Below, in pieces: positions 54,932-64,000 of a DNA stretch of 64,000 bases. A program made the translations under genes and the position numbers. Positions within the stretch are counted from its first letter, which is position 1; each line of letters starts with the position of its first letter. The stretch is taken from positions 868,001-932,000 of the forward strand of contig JABBOT010000027.1 in NCBI GenBank assembly GCA_016165875.1. Reading direction: 5' to 3'. The notes below the pieces were generated by a model, which saw only the letters and a program-made list of their open reading frames with translations, made no database searches and had not been told where the DNA came from. Source of the DNA: Acanthopleura granulata (taxonomy: Eukaryota > Mollusca > Polyplacophora > Chitonida > Chitonidae).

Positions 54932-57900
54932 GTAAATAACGATAAATCCGACCAGTTTTGTGATTTACCAGCCTTTTAATCGTGTTCATGATGTCTTCCC
55001 TGCGATTACATTTATGAACAAAACGACATCGGGATCGTAAATCACGAGAGACCTTCTCTTAATACATGTTTGTTCAACAGTGTCTCGGAAAATTGTTGTT
55101 GTTGTAGTCAAATCAGTGATATTTCTTTTGTGTATGCGAGACCGCGGACATCCGGGCACTTCGTCCACTTGAGGCCAGCGGCAAGCAGACGACGAGGTGA
55201 AAGATACATGTAACGCGGGAAGGGTAGGAAAGTGAACAATATTGGACAATAATCTGAGAACTGCGACTGATAATAACCTAAAATTACAGTATGTTTTGCT
55301 ACACACGTGCATAGCCAATCTAAATTATGAACGTTAACATAACCTAGTTTTGGACTTTTGAGGCCGTGAGTTCTGTACCAACTTCCATGTTATTTTGACA
55401 ATGTTTTCACCACGAGCAAAGCATGTTGGCGCAAGTAAAAGCGCTAATGCCCAGATGTCTGTGGTCTGGAATACATGAGTCTACAGTGATGCTGTGTAAT
55501 AGGCTAGAGCTTGAAAGTAAGCAAACTCTCGGCATCCCCAAAAGAGCCAGAATTGGCTAATTCAGCGCCCTAAAAAACCCATCTGTTGAATGTTCAACAA
55601 GCAGCACATCTCTTTGTTTATGATCCATTCTGCCCCCAGGTGGCTATTTCACTCCTGGCTGGTCGTATAATAGCCGTCGGTAGAGCTTACGTGCTTTCAC
55701 ACCAGGTCAGAAAAGTCCTTTCTGAACGATGTTTACAGTCCAAAACAGGCCTCAACTGTGGCTCTTACCTCTCAGCTCGGCTACACGCACAGTACCCCAG
55801 GTAAATCCCACTCACTAATCTGACTTGGCGTGAAAGAAAGTAAGCTCTGCCACTTGTTCCTGCTGTGATACAATCAGCCAGGAGTAAAATAGCCACCAGG
55901 GCCTAGGTCCAATCCAAATGCAAAACCATGGACTTGAACTTAAAGGACACAAAGATAGTCGGCCGCACTTAGATTAGATTAGATTACCAAATTTTAACTG
56001 GTTTTATGGATGGGTAGTGCAATAAACAGTGTTACAATCAATCTGGAATATAGTAAAAACCAAGGTGTAGCCTGTTTACATGTTGCTTTGCAGGCAACAC
56101 CGGACTTCTGACATCAGTTCAATCATGCTTCCCCGGTGATTCTCGCTGCACAGTCACCTTACAGATGGAGAAAGCCGTATTCGAATCTTGTCCACTTGAC
56201 AAAACCGTGTGAAACATGCACATACATACAGAATCGTTAGTCTGTTCATTTATCATAAACACATCTATAGATTGCATTCTTTCACAACAAACCGAACAGT
56301 TCAGTGGTATAGGTATCTACCTACAGATCAAACACTGATGTCTGATGGGAGTTTGAATTCAGTGATTTTCTCAAGAAAGGTAACAGAGTAAGCAATTATC
56401 CATCTTAAAATGTGACTGTATCATGTGATGCTAATTTTTTTTTGAAAATCAAACATCTCTTCATTTATTCTTGAACCAGTGAGCACAACGTGAAAAAAGA
56501 AATGACGTCAAAAATAACGTTGACAGCTACATGTAAGCAACAACCTGGTCTTTACAAATTCCACAATTTGGTTGAACCGTTAGGTAGCTGATGAACATTT
56601 ACCAACGAACACTGGCCAAATTGCATAAAAATCTGCAGAAAGAACAATCTTGGTGTAATCAGACATCATATGGTTGTATTCATAGATAGAGGATTCTGCC
56701 CAGAACTAGGCCATACTAACGATTGACGTAATGCTTAATGGCTTGGCTTGGTCTTGTCAGAGTGCCTTGTATTTAAAAATGTTATGACTAAGATGGAGGT
56801 CACAAGTTTTTGTGGTGTTGAGCCATAATCATTTATACATTCATTCAAAGTTTTTGTTGAGCCAGCAGGAGGACTGCATTTACCTGAACTTAACAAAGAG
56901 AGAGCTTACTTCATCAACCTTGACTGTTACTTTTGCCTTGTTAATTGGTTTAGGATTATAGTTTTGTCAAGCATCTCATTGTAAATATCATCTGTTATTC
57001 AGTGCAACTATGGTTAGAACTAGCAAGTCATTGGTGGTGTGTTTAAAGGGAAAGACTTCTTAAAAATCCTCTAATGTGAGTGAAAAGACCATTAAAAACT
57101 GTATGTGAAAATACCTTCACTGAATTTTATATATATTTTTTTCGCCAAAATAAACAGTCAAATATTTTGATAGAATGGTGGGATTTATGGACCATATTGA
57201 TAATGTGGTTCACCACTGATGTCACAGAACTTTTTGGACACCTTTATGTTCAGCTCTGAATATTGTTCTTGTGAAGAGTACTCCTGTAATGTTTGCCTGT
57301 GTATGGAAACACTAATATGACATTAAATTTCTGCTTTAAGGCCATAGAAAAGTTGGCGTGACATCACATGGTGAACCACATCATCAGTATGGTTCATAAA
57401 ATGCACCGTACAATCAAAACATTTCACTGCATTCGTTTTGGTGAGAAAAAGTCTAAACAATTCAGTGAAGGTATTTTCAGATACAGTTTTTAATGGCCTT
57501 TTCACCCACCCTAAGTTCATTTTTACAAGGTTTTTCACTTTAATAATATGGTGCTGTTCTATGCAGAAGTCTTAATTACTTATTGGGGCATAGTTTCTGT
57601 TATGCTTTTATAAGTGTGATTCTTGAATTATTCCTTTTTTGTAAAAATGTTAAGAGGAAGGTCACAACTAGGCTGTTTAAGAAAGGTGTTGCACCTTGCT
57701 GCTAAAATGCACACCCCTTTGTTAATAGATGGGCAGTGGAAATTGCCTTGTTGTGTTGTTAGAAGAGTGCCTTGGATTGACCACTTGAAACTTGTGCAGT
57801 CAGCTTATTACAGACCCGAAGAATATTTTTTAAGGCTGAGGGCCTGAGGATGGCCAAAATTAAGCAGTTGTATTTTGGTTGACTTATGAATATTGATAAA

Positions 57901-60900
57901 CCTGTTTAAATTAACCCTCGTTTCAGGTTATTCCGGACCCAGCCTGTGCTCAGGGGCTGAAGGCAACATGGGGACTGGGAAAACAGATGTTTGTCTTTGC
58001 TGGTACACACCATACTCGCCAAGGTTTGTCAACATTTGATTGCTTTTGTGTCAAAAGAGACTATTCATCTGAAATCTAGACATATAATGTGCCAAATTAA
58101 TATACATGTAGTTTGGAGTTAATTTTCTCTGTATCTTACATGTTAATGTACTTTTGTGGGAAAGTCTGACATGAGTGTACCTGCACAACATTACATCCTC
58201 TCTCAGAAAATCAATAAACTAAAACATAATAACCATTGTCAAAGCCAATAAAAATCAAGCAGACATCATTGCAAAAACTGACACAAGCAGTAAACGTTCA
58301 GTCGCAAATACGCACTTGAAGTTTAAAAATAAATTTCTAGCAGCATGCTTTTGGTTTTAACCATCTGAGAAGAGTTTGTTTTTGAAACGGTGAGTTTTAT
58401 ATTCATGTAATGACCAGTTAAGGAAAGGACTAGAAAGGTGAATTTTTGGCTGTCTGTTGCATGTACATTAATAGAAGAGAGGAGAGGAAACCTGGAGTCC
58501 TCTGTGTATATACACCAGGTGAAGTGGGACACAGAAATGCACCAGCCTATTACAAGGAAGCTAGTCAATGAATCCAGAAGTGAGTTTATTTCTTGCTAGT
58601 TTTTATCACTGGTGTTCTTGGATTTTTTTTCAGCACATAACTTCAGCATGTTTTTACCTTTAGCAGTATCAGTATTTTAGCAACTTGGATTTGTCAGTTC
58701 GGCGTTGGGTTTGTATTTGTGACAATTTACCTCTTTATTGTGATCAAGATATAAATTAGAGCTTTACTAACAAACCTGTTGTAAAATGCCCATTGTTTTG
58801 GAACTGTACTTTATTTTAACAGTGATTTACCAACTCATTAATATATGTAAATTTCTTCACTGAAACATTGCATATACAGTTAAATATTGTTATATATGTT
58901 TACAGTTTCCCATGTTGTTTTTATTTTCGTTTTTGGCAGATATTTTTATGCTCCTTCAACATAAAGTGACAGGGTGCTCTGGTGCTGCACTAAAACCACA
59001 GTAAGTTTGTCCACAGAGCTTTTTCTGATTATAATAATGAAAAAAGGCTTCATTTACACAGGGTAATGTACACTCAGTCAGTGTAATAGCTTATCTTCCC
59101 TGAGGCCCTCTCACTTCTACATTCATACAAACTTTCATCCTCTAAAGAAAATAAAACAATATACAAAGATCACAATGTAGAGCAGAACATAAAGGTTGAA
59201 GTATTCTCTTCTAGAAATACATACATTTATATGTTTGTATAATGTTTCAGCATATGAAGAGGTTTCTGTATACATATATATGCACAACCTCTGCTTCCTG
59301 TTTTCTGTGTCAGGTATTTTTTAGCTTGTCTCTTGAAATTTGTAATGGATGGTGCACTTTCAGTTGTGCAAGGGAGGGTGTTACATATTATGGGACAAGA
59401 AAGAGAAAGACTTAGTTTTGAACATTGAGGAGTTTGGGGAGGGTATGGCCAAGTGGTTTTTATTTAATGCGTGCGTAGTTGTCGTTTGGGAGGTCTTTTG
59501 CTTTAAATAGATTTTTCATGTATTGTGGGTGAAAGTCATTTAGGGACTTGTGAACAGTAACAGCTTTGTGTAGCTTTACTAATTCTTGTATTGGAAGTCA
59601 GTCTCGAATTTCAAACATTTCTCACTACGATATGGCTGAGATATTGCCGATGTGGCGTTAAGCCATAATCATTCATTCATTCTGTCACAGGGATATGTCA
59701 GGAATGGGCTTAAAATGAGACAGGCTGCTGTTTTTTGTAGTTTAAAAATTCGGTCTAGAAGACACATTGAACAGTCTCCTCAGGTTGAAAGACAGTAGTT
59801 AATGTGAGGAAATATATAGACATTGTCGAAAGCAGTCGGGTGTTTTTTGATATCAGATGTCTGTGTTTTCTTACACTGATAAAAGTCTTGATATTTTTGC
59901 ACAGATGTTATCCACTTGTTACGGCCATTTTGTTTCTGTCAGTTTAGATTCGTAATAATTTTTGCTCCTTGATGTTCTGTATGGGGATATTTTCAATACT
60001 GATATTGATGGCTGCATTTTCAAGATATTTCAATTTCTGGGTTCCTCCCAGTAAAATAGAGGCAGTTTTACCTTGGTTAATTACCATTTTGTTTAGGAAA
60101 CACCAAGAACTGATGGATTTGAGAGACTTTTTAAGAGATGATTCAATGTCTTTAAAATGTCTTCCAGAATAATAAATTGGTGTATCATCAGCAAACATTT
60201 CTAAGTTACAGTTGTCAGTGTGTAAAACTAAATCATTTAATCCTCAACAGTTTTAGCTTGCTGTCAAGCTATCAGAGCATGGTTACAATCCAAACAGACT
60301 CGCAGTTTTATATTCTTTACTGGGTCTCATGGTTATGTCGTATAGTACAAAATGTGATGTATATCTGTAACTTTCAGACATGCGTTTAAAAATACATTTA
60401 TAAGCTTACATATAAGGACTTGTTTAAGTCCTAATGACATTAACAAGGTGATATACAAAGTGGCTCTCAGTTTCTGAATTTTGTCAATAGAAATTACCAC
60501 AAGGCATAAAGATGTTGTGGTTTCTTTTGGCAGTACTGTGCTGTTCTTGTATACTATTTTACCTGGAGTTCTTAATGTCTCAGGAGGTTCAAATTCCAAC
60601 TCTCTCTGACTGTGAAGCCCTTTACCAATTAGATTGCATATTTGGACTCTACTGTCTCTCTGACTTCCCGAACCCACATCTGTTTGACTTGAAGTCAGGA
60701 GATTTGTCTGGTAACTGGTGGAGGCAGTGGTTTACTCCAGGCACTCAGGTTTCCTCCTTGCACTCCGGTTGCCTCCACTCAGAAATCAGACCAACGTCAT
60801 GTAAATGAAAAATTCTTGAGTAAAATTTTAAACGTAAATCAGATAAATGACTACATATTTGACCCACTGTTTTGTACATGTATGTTGTATTTGTTCATTG

Positions 60901-63900
60901 CAGCCTAGTGAAGGCGAGTCGTCAATACAGAGCAGTTCTCAAGGCCTGCAGTATCAACCTTCACACAGCAGCAGGTATTGTTATTACAGGGTAGCCACGT
61001 CCAGTTGGTCCAGCTTGAAGTAATGGCCAGTTTTTCACAGCCCTGAGTAGGTGCTCATATTCAGCAACATGTCCAGAAGGCTCAAATTTAGACGAGACTT
61101 CATTTTTTTTATTTTTTATTTTTTATGAATTTAAATATGAAACGTAAAAACATCTGAATAAAATACTTTGATTAAAGTTTCCTCATACCAGGTGAAGGTT
61201 TTACTCTGAGCACTTGTGATTCCTCAACCCACTAACCTTACAGTTGCATGAAAAGTTCATGAGTTAAAACACCGAATGAATTAAATAGATGAGTAAATAA
61301 TTTCAAGCCTGCAGATAGGTGCCTGACATTTTCAGAACACCCTGTGTGGGAATAGGTTGGACCCGAGTGAACATTGTCCAGTACTATATAACGTAGAAAA
61401 CATGATCATACCACTTTGTCTAGACCGGTGTTTCCAAAAAAGTCAGGCAAATATACATAAATAGTTTCATTAATTTGATGTTGAAAATGTATGATTTAGT
61501 ATATGAAGATGATGTACATGATGGTTGAAGAATTTGTTCGTTGCGTCACAGTGGGATTTGAACTTGGATCTCCAAATCTGAAGTCCAGTACTCTACCAAC
61601 TGAGTTAAGGGGAATTCCCCACCACATACATGTACGCTTTAGAACTGCTCTCATTACACTCCTCCTCACTAAAACCCTTCCTTTTCACAAGACACACCCA
61701 TGTTCACAGGCATAGAACCCCACATTTTTGGGACTAGTTTGTTATGGCACCAGCATATTGGTAAAAGGGTTTACTCTGTCGGTCTGTGACTTTGAGATGT
61801 GATCTTGGATCTCGACTGCTGAAGTCCAGCACTCCATTCCCTGGAGAGCTGTTCCTGCTACGTTTATACTTTCAAATTAAGCCTACTATTACATATATTT
61901 GAACACTTATATTTTAGCCAAAATTGTGGAACCAATATGATTCTCAAATTAGCAAGGTGTGGTCGGCATTGTGACCTCTTGGACAGTCGCACAATTGTAC
62001 CATGCAGTTAGATTTTAATTAGCAGTAGGTTTTGTTAATGGCTTGCTGTGATTAAATTGTTTCAAATATACTGAACAAAAATATAAATGCAACACCCAAT
62101 ATTTTGATAAAATTAACTAGCAATAAATTCCAATAACTGATGGAAATAGACAACCAGTGGTAACACTGAGGCATATTAGGAAATGGGTGGGTTCAGTTTG
62201 GAAAGTTCAGTACCGAGTATGTCCGCAGTTTGATATTGGAGCCTGGAATGTACATAGGTGTAGGGGTTTTGCTCTTGGCCATCCTCGGTATTATATTAAC
62301 AAAAATCAGAGCATTATCATGAGAAATATTGCAAAAACAAAAGTGTTGCATTAATATTTTTCTTCAGTATAGTTATCTGCTTAATAAAAATGACAAACAT
62401 ATATTATTAGTCATGCTGGCTTACACTTCATAACATGTTTGATGTTAAAAAAAATCTCCAAACTTTCAGGCAGCACATTCGATGAAGAAGAGCGAGAGCG
62501 ATTGGAGAGACAGGTGCAAATCTATGAGATGATAGAGCTGATATGGAGTCTGTGTGAAATGCTCTTCATCGAAGTCTCACCTGGTTTGTTTTTAATTTTT
62601 AGTTTTTAGTTCAGAGATAAATCAAGTTCAACCAATAGCTATTATTGAATGCCATCCCTAAGTATCTGACACACTAAGATTCAAAACATTTGCTGTGGGG
62701 TAATCACACTATGTAAGGAATGTAGAGGTATATATAGGATACTTTTAATGATGGCCCTGACGAGTAGCATAAAGTAGTGGAACTTGCCACTAATTGACAT
62801 CAGTATAGTGCGTTGGGGATGGAAATTCCCACATAGATGCACATTGAACCAGGAGATATACATACAAATGTGTAAATTGTCAAAAATCAGATGTTCTAGT
62901 GATTCTTTAGTTTTTGGTAATAAAGGGCAAGGGGGTGAAGGGTGAAATTACAAAAGCAAAATGTTCTCGATAAAATTGTCCATGTTCTGACAGGTGGGGT
63001 AATCCTGACCCAATTACTAGAGTGGTTACGCTGGAACTTCTGTGAGGCAGAGACGCTGGCTTTGGAAGTGATGCAATACGACCCACCCGAAAACCACACA
63101 GAGTACTGGGATACAGTGAGTGAGAGTATATATGTACAGTAAATGACCTAAAATGGTACGCAAAAAGTGCATTTTTAGAGGAAAGTAAATGTTAAAATAT
63201 TACTTTTGGTACTGAAATGCACATTTCCCCAATGGGATATCATCCTGCCTTCCAAACAAATATGAAGTCGTCTTTCTAAGATCAGTTGAACTCTAAGAAT
63301 CAGGGAAACTTGCAGTTTAGTCATGAGGTAAATTTTAAGTCATTTACCGTAATCCAAAAATACATTGTCAACTTTTGTTCCCAGTAATTTGTAGCCAGAA
63401 AAAGATCTGTCAGAGAAACAGTTCAATTAAAGATTTAGTCAATGTAAGACTTCACTTATCCAAAACCTTATAGAAGCTCTATCTAAATCCACAAAACTGG
63501 CATGGACAAAATTTGAAATGCTTATTTACACTTCAATAATGTTTGAAGCTAATGGGTTAAGTCCAATGTCAGATTTGGCTTCCTCTCTGGCCGTACTTGG
63601 GAAGGTCTTCCAGTAACCTGCTGATGGTCATGGGTTTAACCCGGACTCTACCCGGTTTCCTCCCACCATAATGCTGGCTGCCATTGTATAATATCCCTAA
63701 TTTTCTCGGATATGGTGTAAAACATCAACGAAATAAATAAATAAATAAAGTCAGTTTTATGGTATCAGCATGCAGAAGAAAACATGTTTGTCACGTGAGT
63801 TAATTTGTTATTTAGTTGATTGGTGTTTTATGCCGTGCGAGTTAACTTAATGTCTGATTTACAGATTTACAGGTTTGTCTTACAAGGCCGAGTAGACAAT

Positions 63901-63990
63901 GCACGCAAATTGTTATCCCTTCACTCACAAATAGGAGATGACAGCTTCCAGAGTCTGGATGAACTTCTAAAGAAATTACCTCTTCAAGCA
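54893..63990 (+). CDS. NUP85: Nucleoporin NUP85, N-terminal exons (partial at right edge)
   Basis: Exons 54893-54931, 57927-58023, 58940-59000, 60904-60974, 62470-62583, 62994-63115 and 63865-63990 join in phase to 210 codons. NUP85 belongs to the Y-shaped Nup107-160 scaffold complex of the nuclear pore. Matches to the human protein include the N-terminal VTVIP, LVKASRQYRAVLKAC, YEMIELIWSLCEMLFIEVSP, LLEWLRWNFCEAETLA, YWDT and FVLQGRVDNARKLLSLHS, all in the alpha-helical domain in the right order. About 30-40 residues present in human NUP85 between exons 2 and 3 (around the IYIIRKDV segment) were not found, so one exon may be missing from this model or truly absent. The last exon ends at donor gtaaga (63991). 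Start choice: the ATG at 54893 gives an exon whose end VSVT joins VIPD, mirroring human TVTLIPG. Confidence 0.9.
55633..55903. mobile_element. TIR element of about 270 bp in NUP85 intron 1
   Basis: Left GGTGGCTATTTCACTCCTGG (55639) mirrors right CCAGGAGTAAAATAGCCACC (55879). Arms of about 35 bp with few mismatches; GGCC/GCCC at the outer edges. Non-coding interior. Confidence 0.7.
57045..57545. mobile_element. Long foldback element in NUP85 intron 1
   Basis: About 57050-57240 and 57343-57541 are imperfect reverse complements, for example GACCATTAAAAACTGTATGT (57087) against the complement of 57480-57510 and GTGGTTCACCA (57209) against TGGTGAACCAC (57369). Arms of nearly 200 bp enclose a loop of about 100 bp. 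Transcribed as part of NUP85 pre-mRNA it would form a long hairpin. Confidence 0.8.
57927..58023 (+). CDS. NUP85: NUP85 exon 2
   Basis: 97 nt, acceptor tttcag, donor gtttgt. It encodes residues 14-45 plus one base: VIPDPACAQGLKATWGLGKQ, then MFVFAGTHHTRQ. W-G-x-G-x-x-M matches the human FDWGPGEML segment. Confidence 0.82.
58940..59000 (+). CDS. NUP85: NUP85 exon 3
   Basis: 61 nt, acceptor ggcag, donor gtaagt. It completes Asp46 and encodes IFMLLQHKVTGCSGAALKP plus two bases of His66. It corresponds weakly to human GIFLGLQRIDEELTG. The call rests mainly on phase continuity with exons 2 and 4. Confidence 0.7.
59090..60250 (-). mobile_element. LINE reverse-transcriptase fossil (CR1/L2-like)
   Basis: The minus strand reads LNDLVLHTDNCNLEMFADDT from about 60250, carrying the RT catalytic F-A-D-D, then SWCFLNKMVINQGKTASILL, then a frame break near 59944. 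Further along (59590-59510) comes LHKAVTVHKSLNDFHPQYMK then NLF, the usual end-domain of CR1/L2-type LINEs. It is 5' truncated before the RT palm and interrupted by stops. Clade assignment is tentative. Confidence 0.75.
60720..60850 (+). mobile_element. SINE family A-like, degenerate
   Basis: GTGGTTTACTCCAGGCACTC, TTTCCTCCTTGCACTCCGG and a tail AAACGTAAATCAGATAAATG. Confidence 0.45.
60904..60974 (+). CDS. NUP85: NUP85 exon 4
   Basis: 71 nt, acceptor ttgcag, donor gtattg. It encodes LVKASRQYRAVLKACSINLH then TAA plus one base. It is clearly similar to human LVRVSKNYRSVIRAC. Confidence 0.92.
61530..61625 (-). mobile_element. tRNA-like SINE head
   Basis: On the minus strand, TTAACTCAGTTGGTAGAGTA (A box) and CCAAGTTCAAATCCCACT (B box) are tRNA-like. 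The acceptor stem does not close and the anticodon arm is poor, so a functional tRNA is unlikely; a SINE head or tRNA pseudogene fits better. Confidence 0.6.
62067..62371. mobile_element. TIR MITE of about 305 bp
   Basis: Left end TATACTGAACAAAAATATAA (62067) and right end, read reversed, TATACTGAAGAAAAATATTA are near-perfect inverted repeats of about 28 bp, both ending in GCAACAC. TA is the likely target duplication. The internal sequence is non-coding. TIRs of this ACAAAAATATAAAxGCAACA type occur widely in animals. Confidence 0.8.
62470..62583 (+). CDS. NUP85: NUP85 exon 5
   Basis: 114 nt, acceptor tttcag, donor gtttgt. It encodes STFDEEERERLERQVQ, then YEMIELIWSLCEMLFIEVSP, matching human MELIWNLCEILFIEVAP. 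Confidence 0.95.
62994..63115 (+). CDS. NUP85: NUP85 exon 6
   Basis: 122 nt, acceptor gacag, donor gtgagt. It encodes GVILTQLLEWLRWNFCEAET, then LALEVMQYDPPENHTEYWDT. It corresponds to human LLLHLLDWVRLHVCEVDSL. A TA-flanked MITE begins 22 bp after the donor. Confidence 0.94.
63137..63349 (-). mobile_element. TA-flanked MITE, copy 5 (213 bp)
   Basis: TA at 63135-63136 and 63350-63351 flank CAGTAAATGACCTAAAAT and TTTTAAGTCATTTACCG. The body is the reverse of the other copies (ATATCATCCTGCCTTCC versus GGAAG...GATGATA). Lies 21 bp after NUP85 exon 6. Confidence 0.82.
63560..63755 (+). mobile_element. SINE family A copy
   Basis: GGCTTCCTCTCTGGCCGTAC to GGTGTAAAACATCAACGAAA with (AAAT)n tail. 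A reverse tail scrap (TTGATTGGTGTTTTATGCCG) follows at 63815-63837, only 27 bp before NUP85 exon 7. Confidence 0.83.
63865..63990 (+). CDS. NUP85: NUP85 exon 7
   Basis: 126 nt, acceptor tacag, donor gtaaga at 63991, phase 0. It encodes IYRFVLQGRVDNARKLLSLH, then SQIGDDSFQSLDELLKKLPL and QA. It matches human ILVLQGRLDEARQMLS. The gene continues beyond the window. Confidence 0.93.
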
Positions 63991-64000
63991 GTAAGACGAT

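Larger units (their letters stand above)
54932..57926 (+). other. NUP85 intron 1
   Basis: Contains a TIR element at 55633-55903 and a long foldback at 57045-57545. 55140-55220 is locally GC-rich (CGCGGACATCCGGGCAC, CGACGAGG), possibly part of a promoter or a former exon, but no coding match was found. Confidence 0.5.
59001..60903 (+). other. NUP85 intron 3
   Basis: Mostly a LINE fossil on the minus strand (59090-60250), followed by a degenerate SINE (60720-60850). No further NUP85 exon was recognised. Confidence 0.6.
60975..62469 (+). other. NUP85 intron 4
   Basis: Contains a tRNA-like SINE head at 61530-61625 and a TIR MITE at 62067-62371. A short T/A-rich run lies at 61105-61130. No exon was recognised. 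Confidence 0.6.

Noticed and set aside
55140..55320. GC-rich island and minus-strand frame, considered as a separate gene start
   Set aside because: No recognised protein match and no consistent splice partner; left as an unexplained GC-rich patch within NUP85 intron 1.
61530..61625. Functional tRNA gene on the minus strand
   Set aside because: A and B boxes are present, but the acceptor stem and anticodon arm do not pair properly.

Overview
This is animal nuclear DNA: split genes with GT-AG introns, long AT-rich introns, and dense SINEs, MITEs, microsatellites and minisatellites. The dominant SINE (tail resembling GTAAAACACCAATCAAATAAA) and frequent TACATGTA words suggest a marine lophotrochozoan, most likely a mollusc or possibly a brachiopod. 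That placement is inference; the gene calls are direct translations joined across splice sites and compared from memory with human families.

Layout. (1) 610-28812, plus strand: a Rab26/Rab37-family small GTPase spread over about 28 kb. Eight exons starting at 2050 give a complete 227-residue protein with all G motifs and a C-terminal double-cysteine prenylation signal. The gene carries two versions of the P-loop/switch I exon (610-720 and 15306-15416, both 111 nt, phase 0/0) and two versions of the switch II exon (22688-22754 and 23062-23128, both 67 nt). This allows up to four effector-surface combinations from one locus. A GC-rich perfect 13-bp hairpin lies just after the donor of the first switch II exon. 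(2) 28813-34919: 3' UTR and flanking repeats, part of which is duplicated at 40771-42910. (3) 34920-35873, minus: an intronless 317-codon gene with a degenerate J-domain-like N-terminus (HPD replaced by HNT) and an unrecognised C-terminal domain; a decayed partial copy lies at 40437-40643. (4) 36-48 kb: gene-poor, with a THAP-like remnant, an 84-bp higher-order minisatellite, a dead hAT (ZMYM1-like) transposase, and one exon of a putative homing-endonuclease-type zinc-binding fold. (5) 48049-54390, minus: a complete eight-exon mu-crystallin/ketimine reductase gene (CRYM, 308 residues). (6) 54893-63990 onward, plus: the first seven coding exons of nucleoporin NUP85, running off the right edge.

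How the genes relate. CRYM and NUP85 are divergent, with start codons about 500 bp apart. Most of that gap is a roughly 407-bp segment whose second copy sits directly upstream of the dead hAT transposase at 44847-45257, so transposon DNA probably occupies the shared promoter. Within CRYM, a 43-bp minisatellite in the intron before exon 4 looks amplified from exon 4 itself, the exon encoding the Rossmann GxGxxG motif. No functional link between the Rab, CRYM and NUP85 genes is evident. No operon, CRISPR or prokaryotic feature is present.
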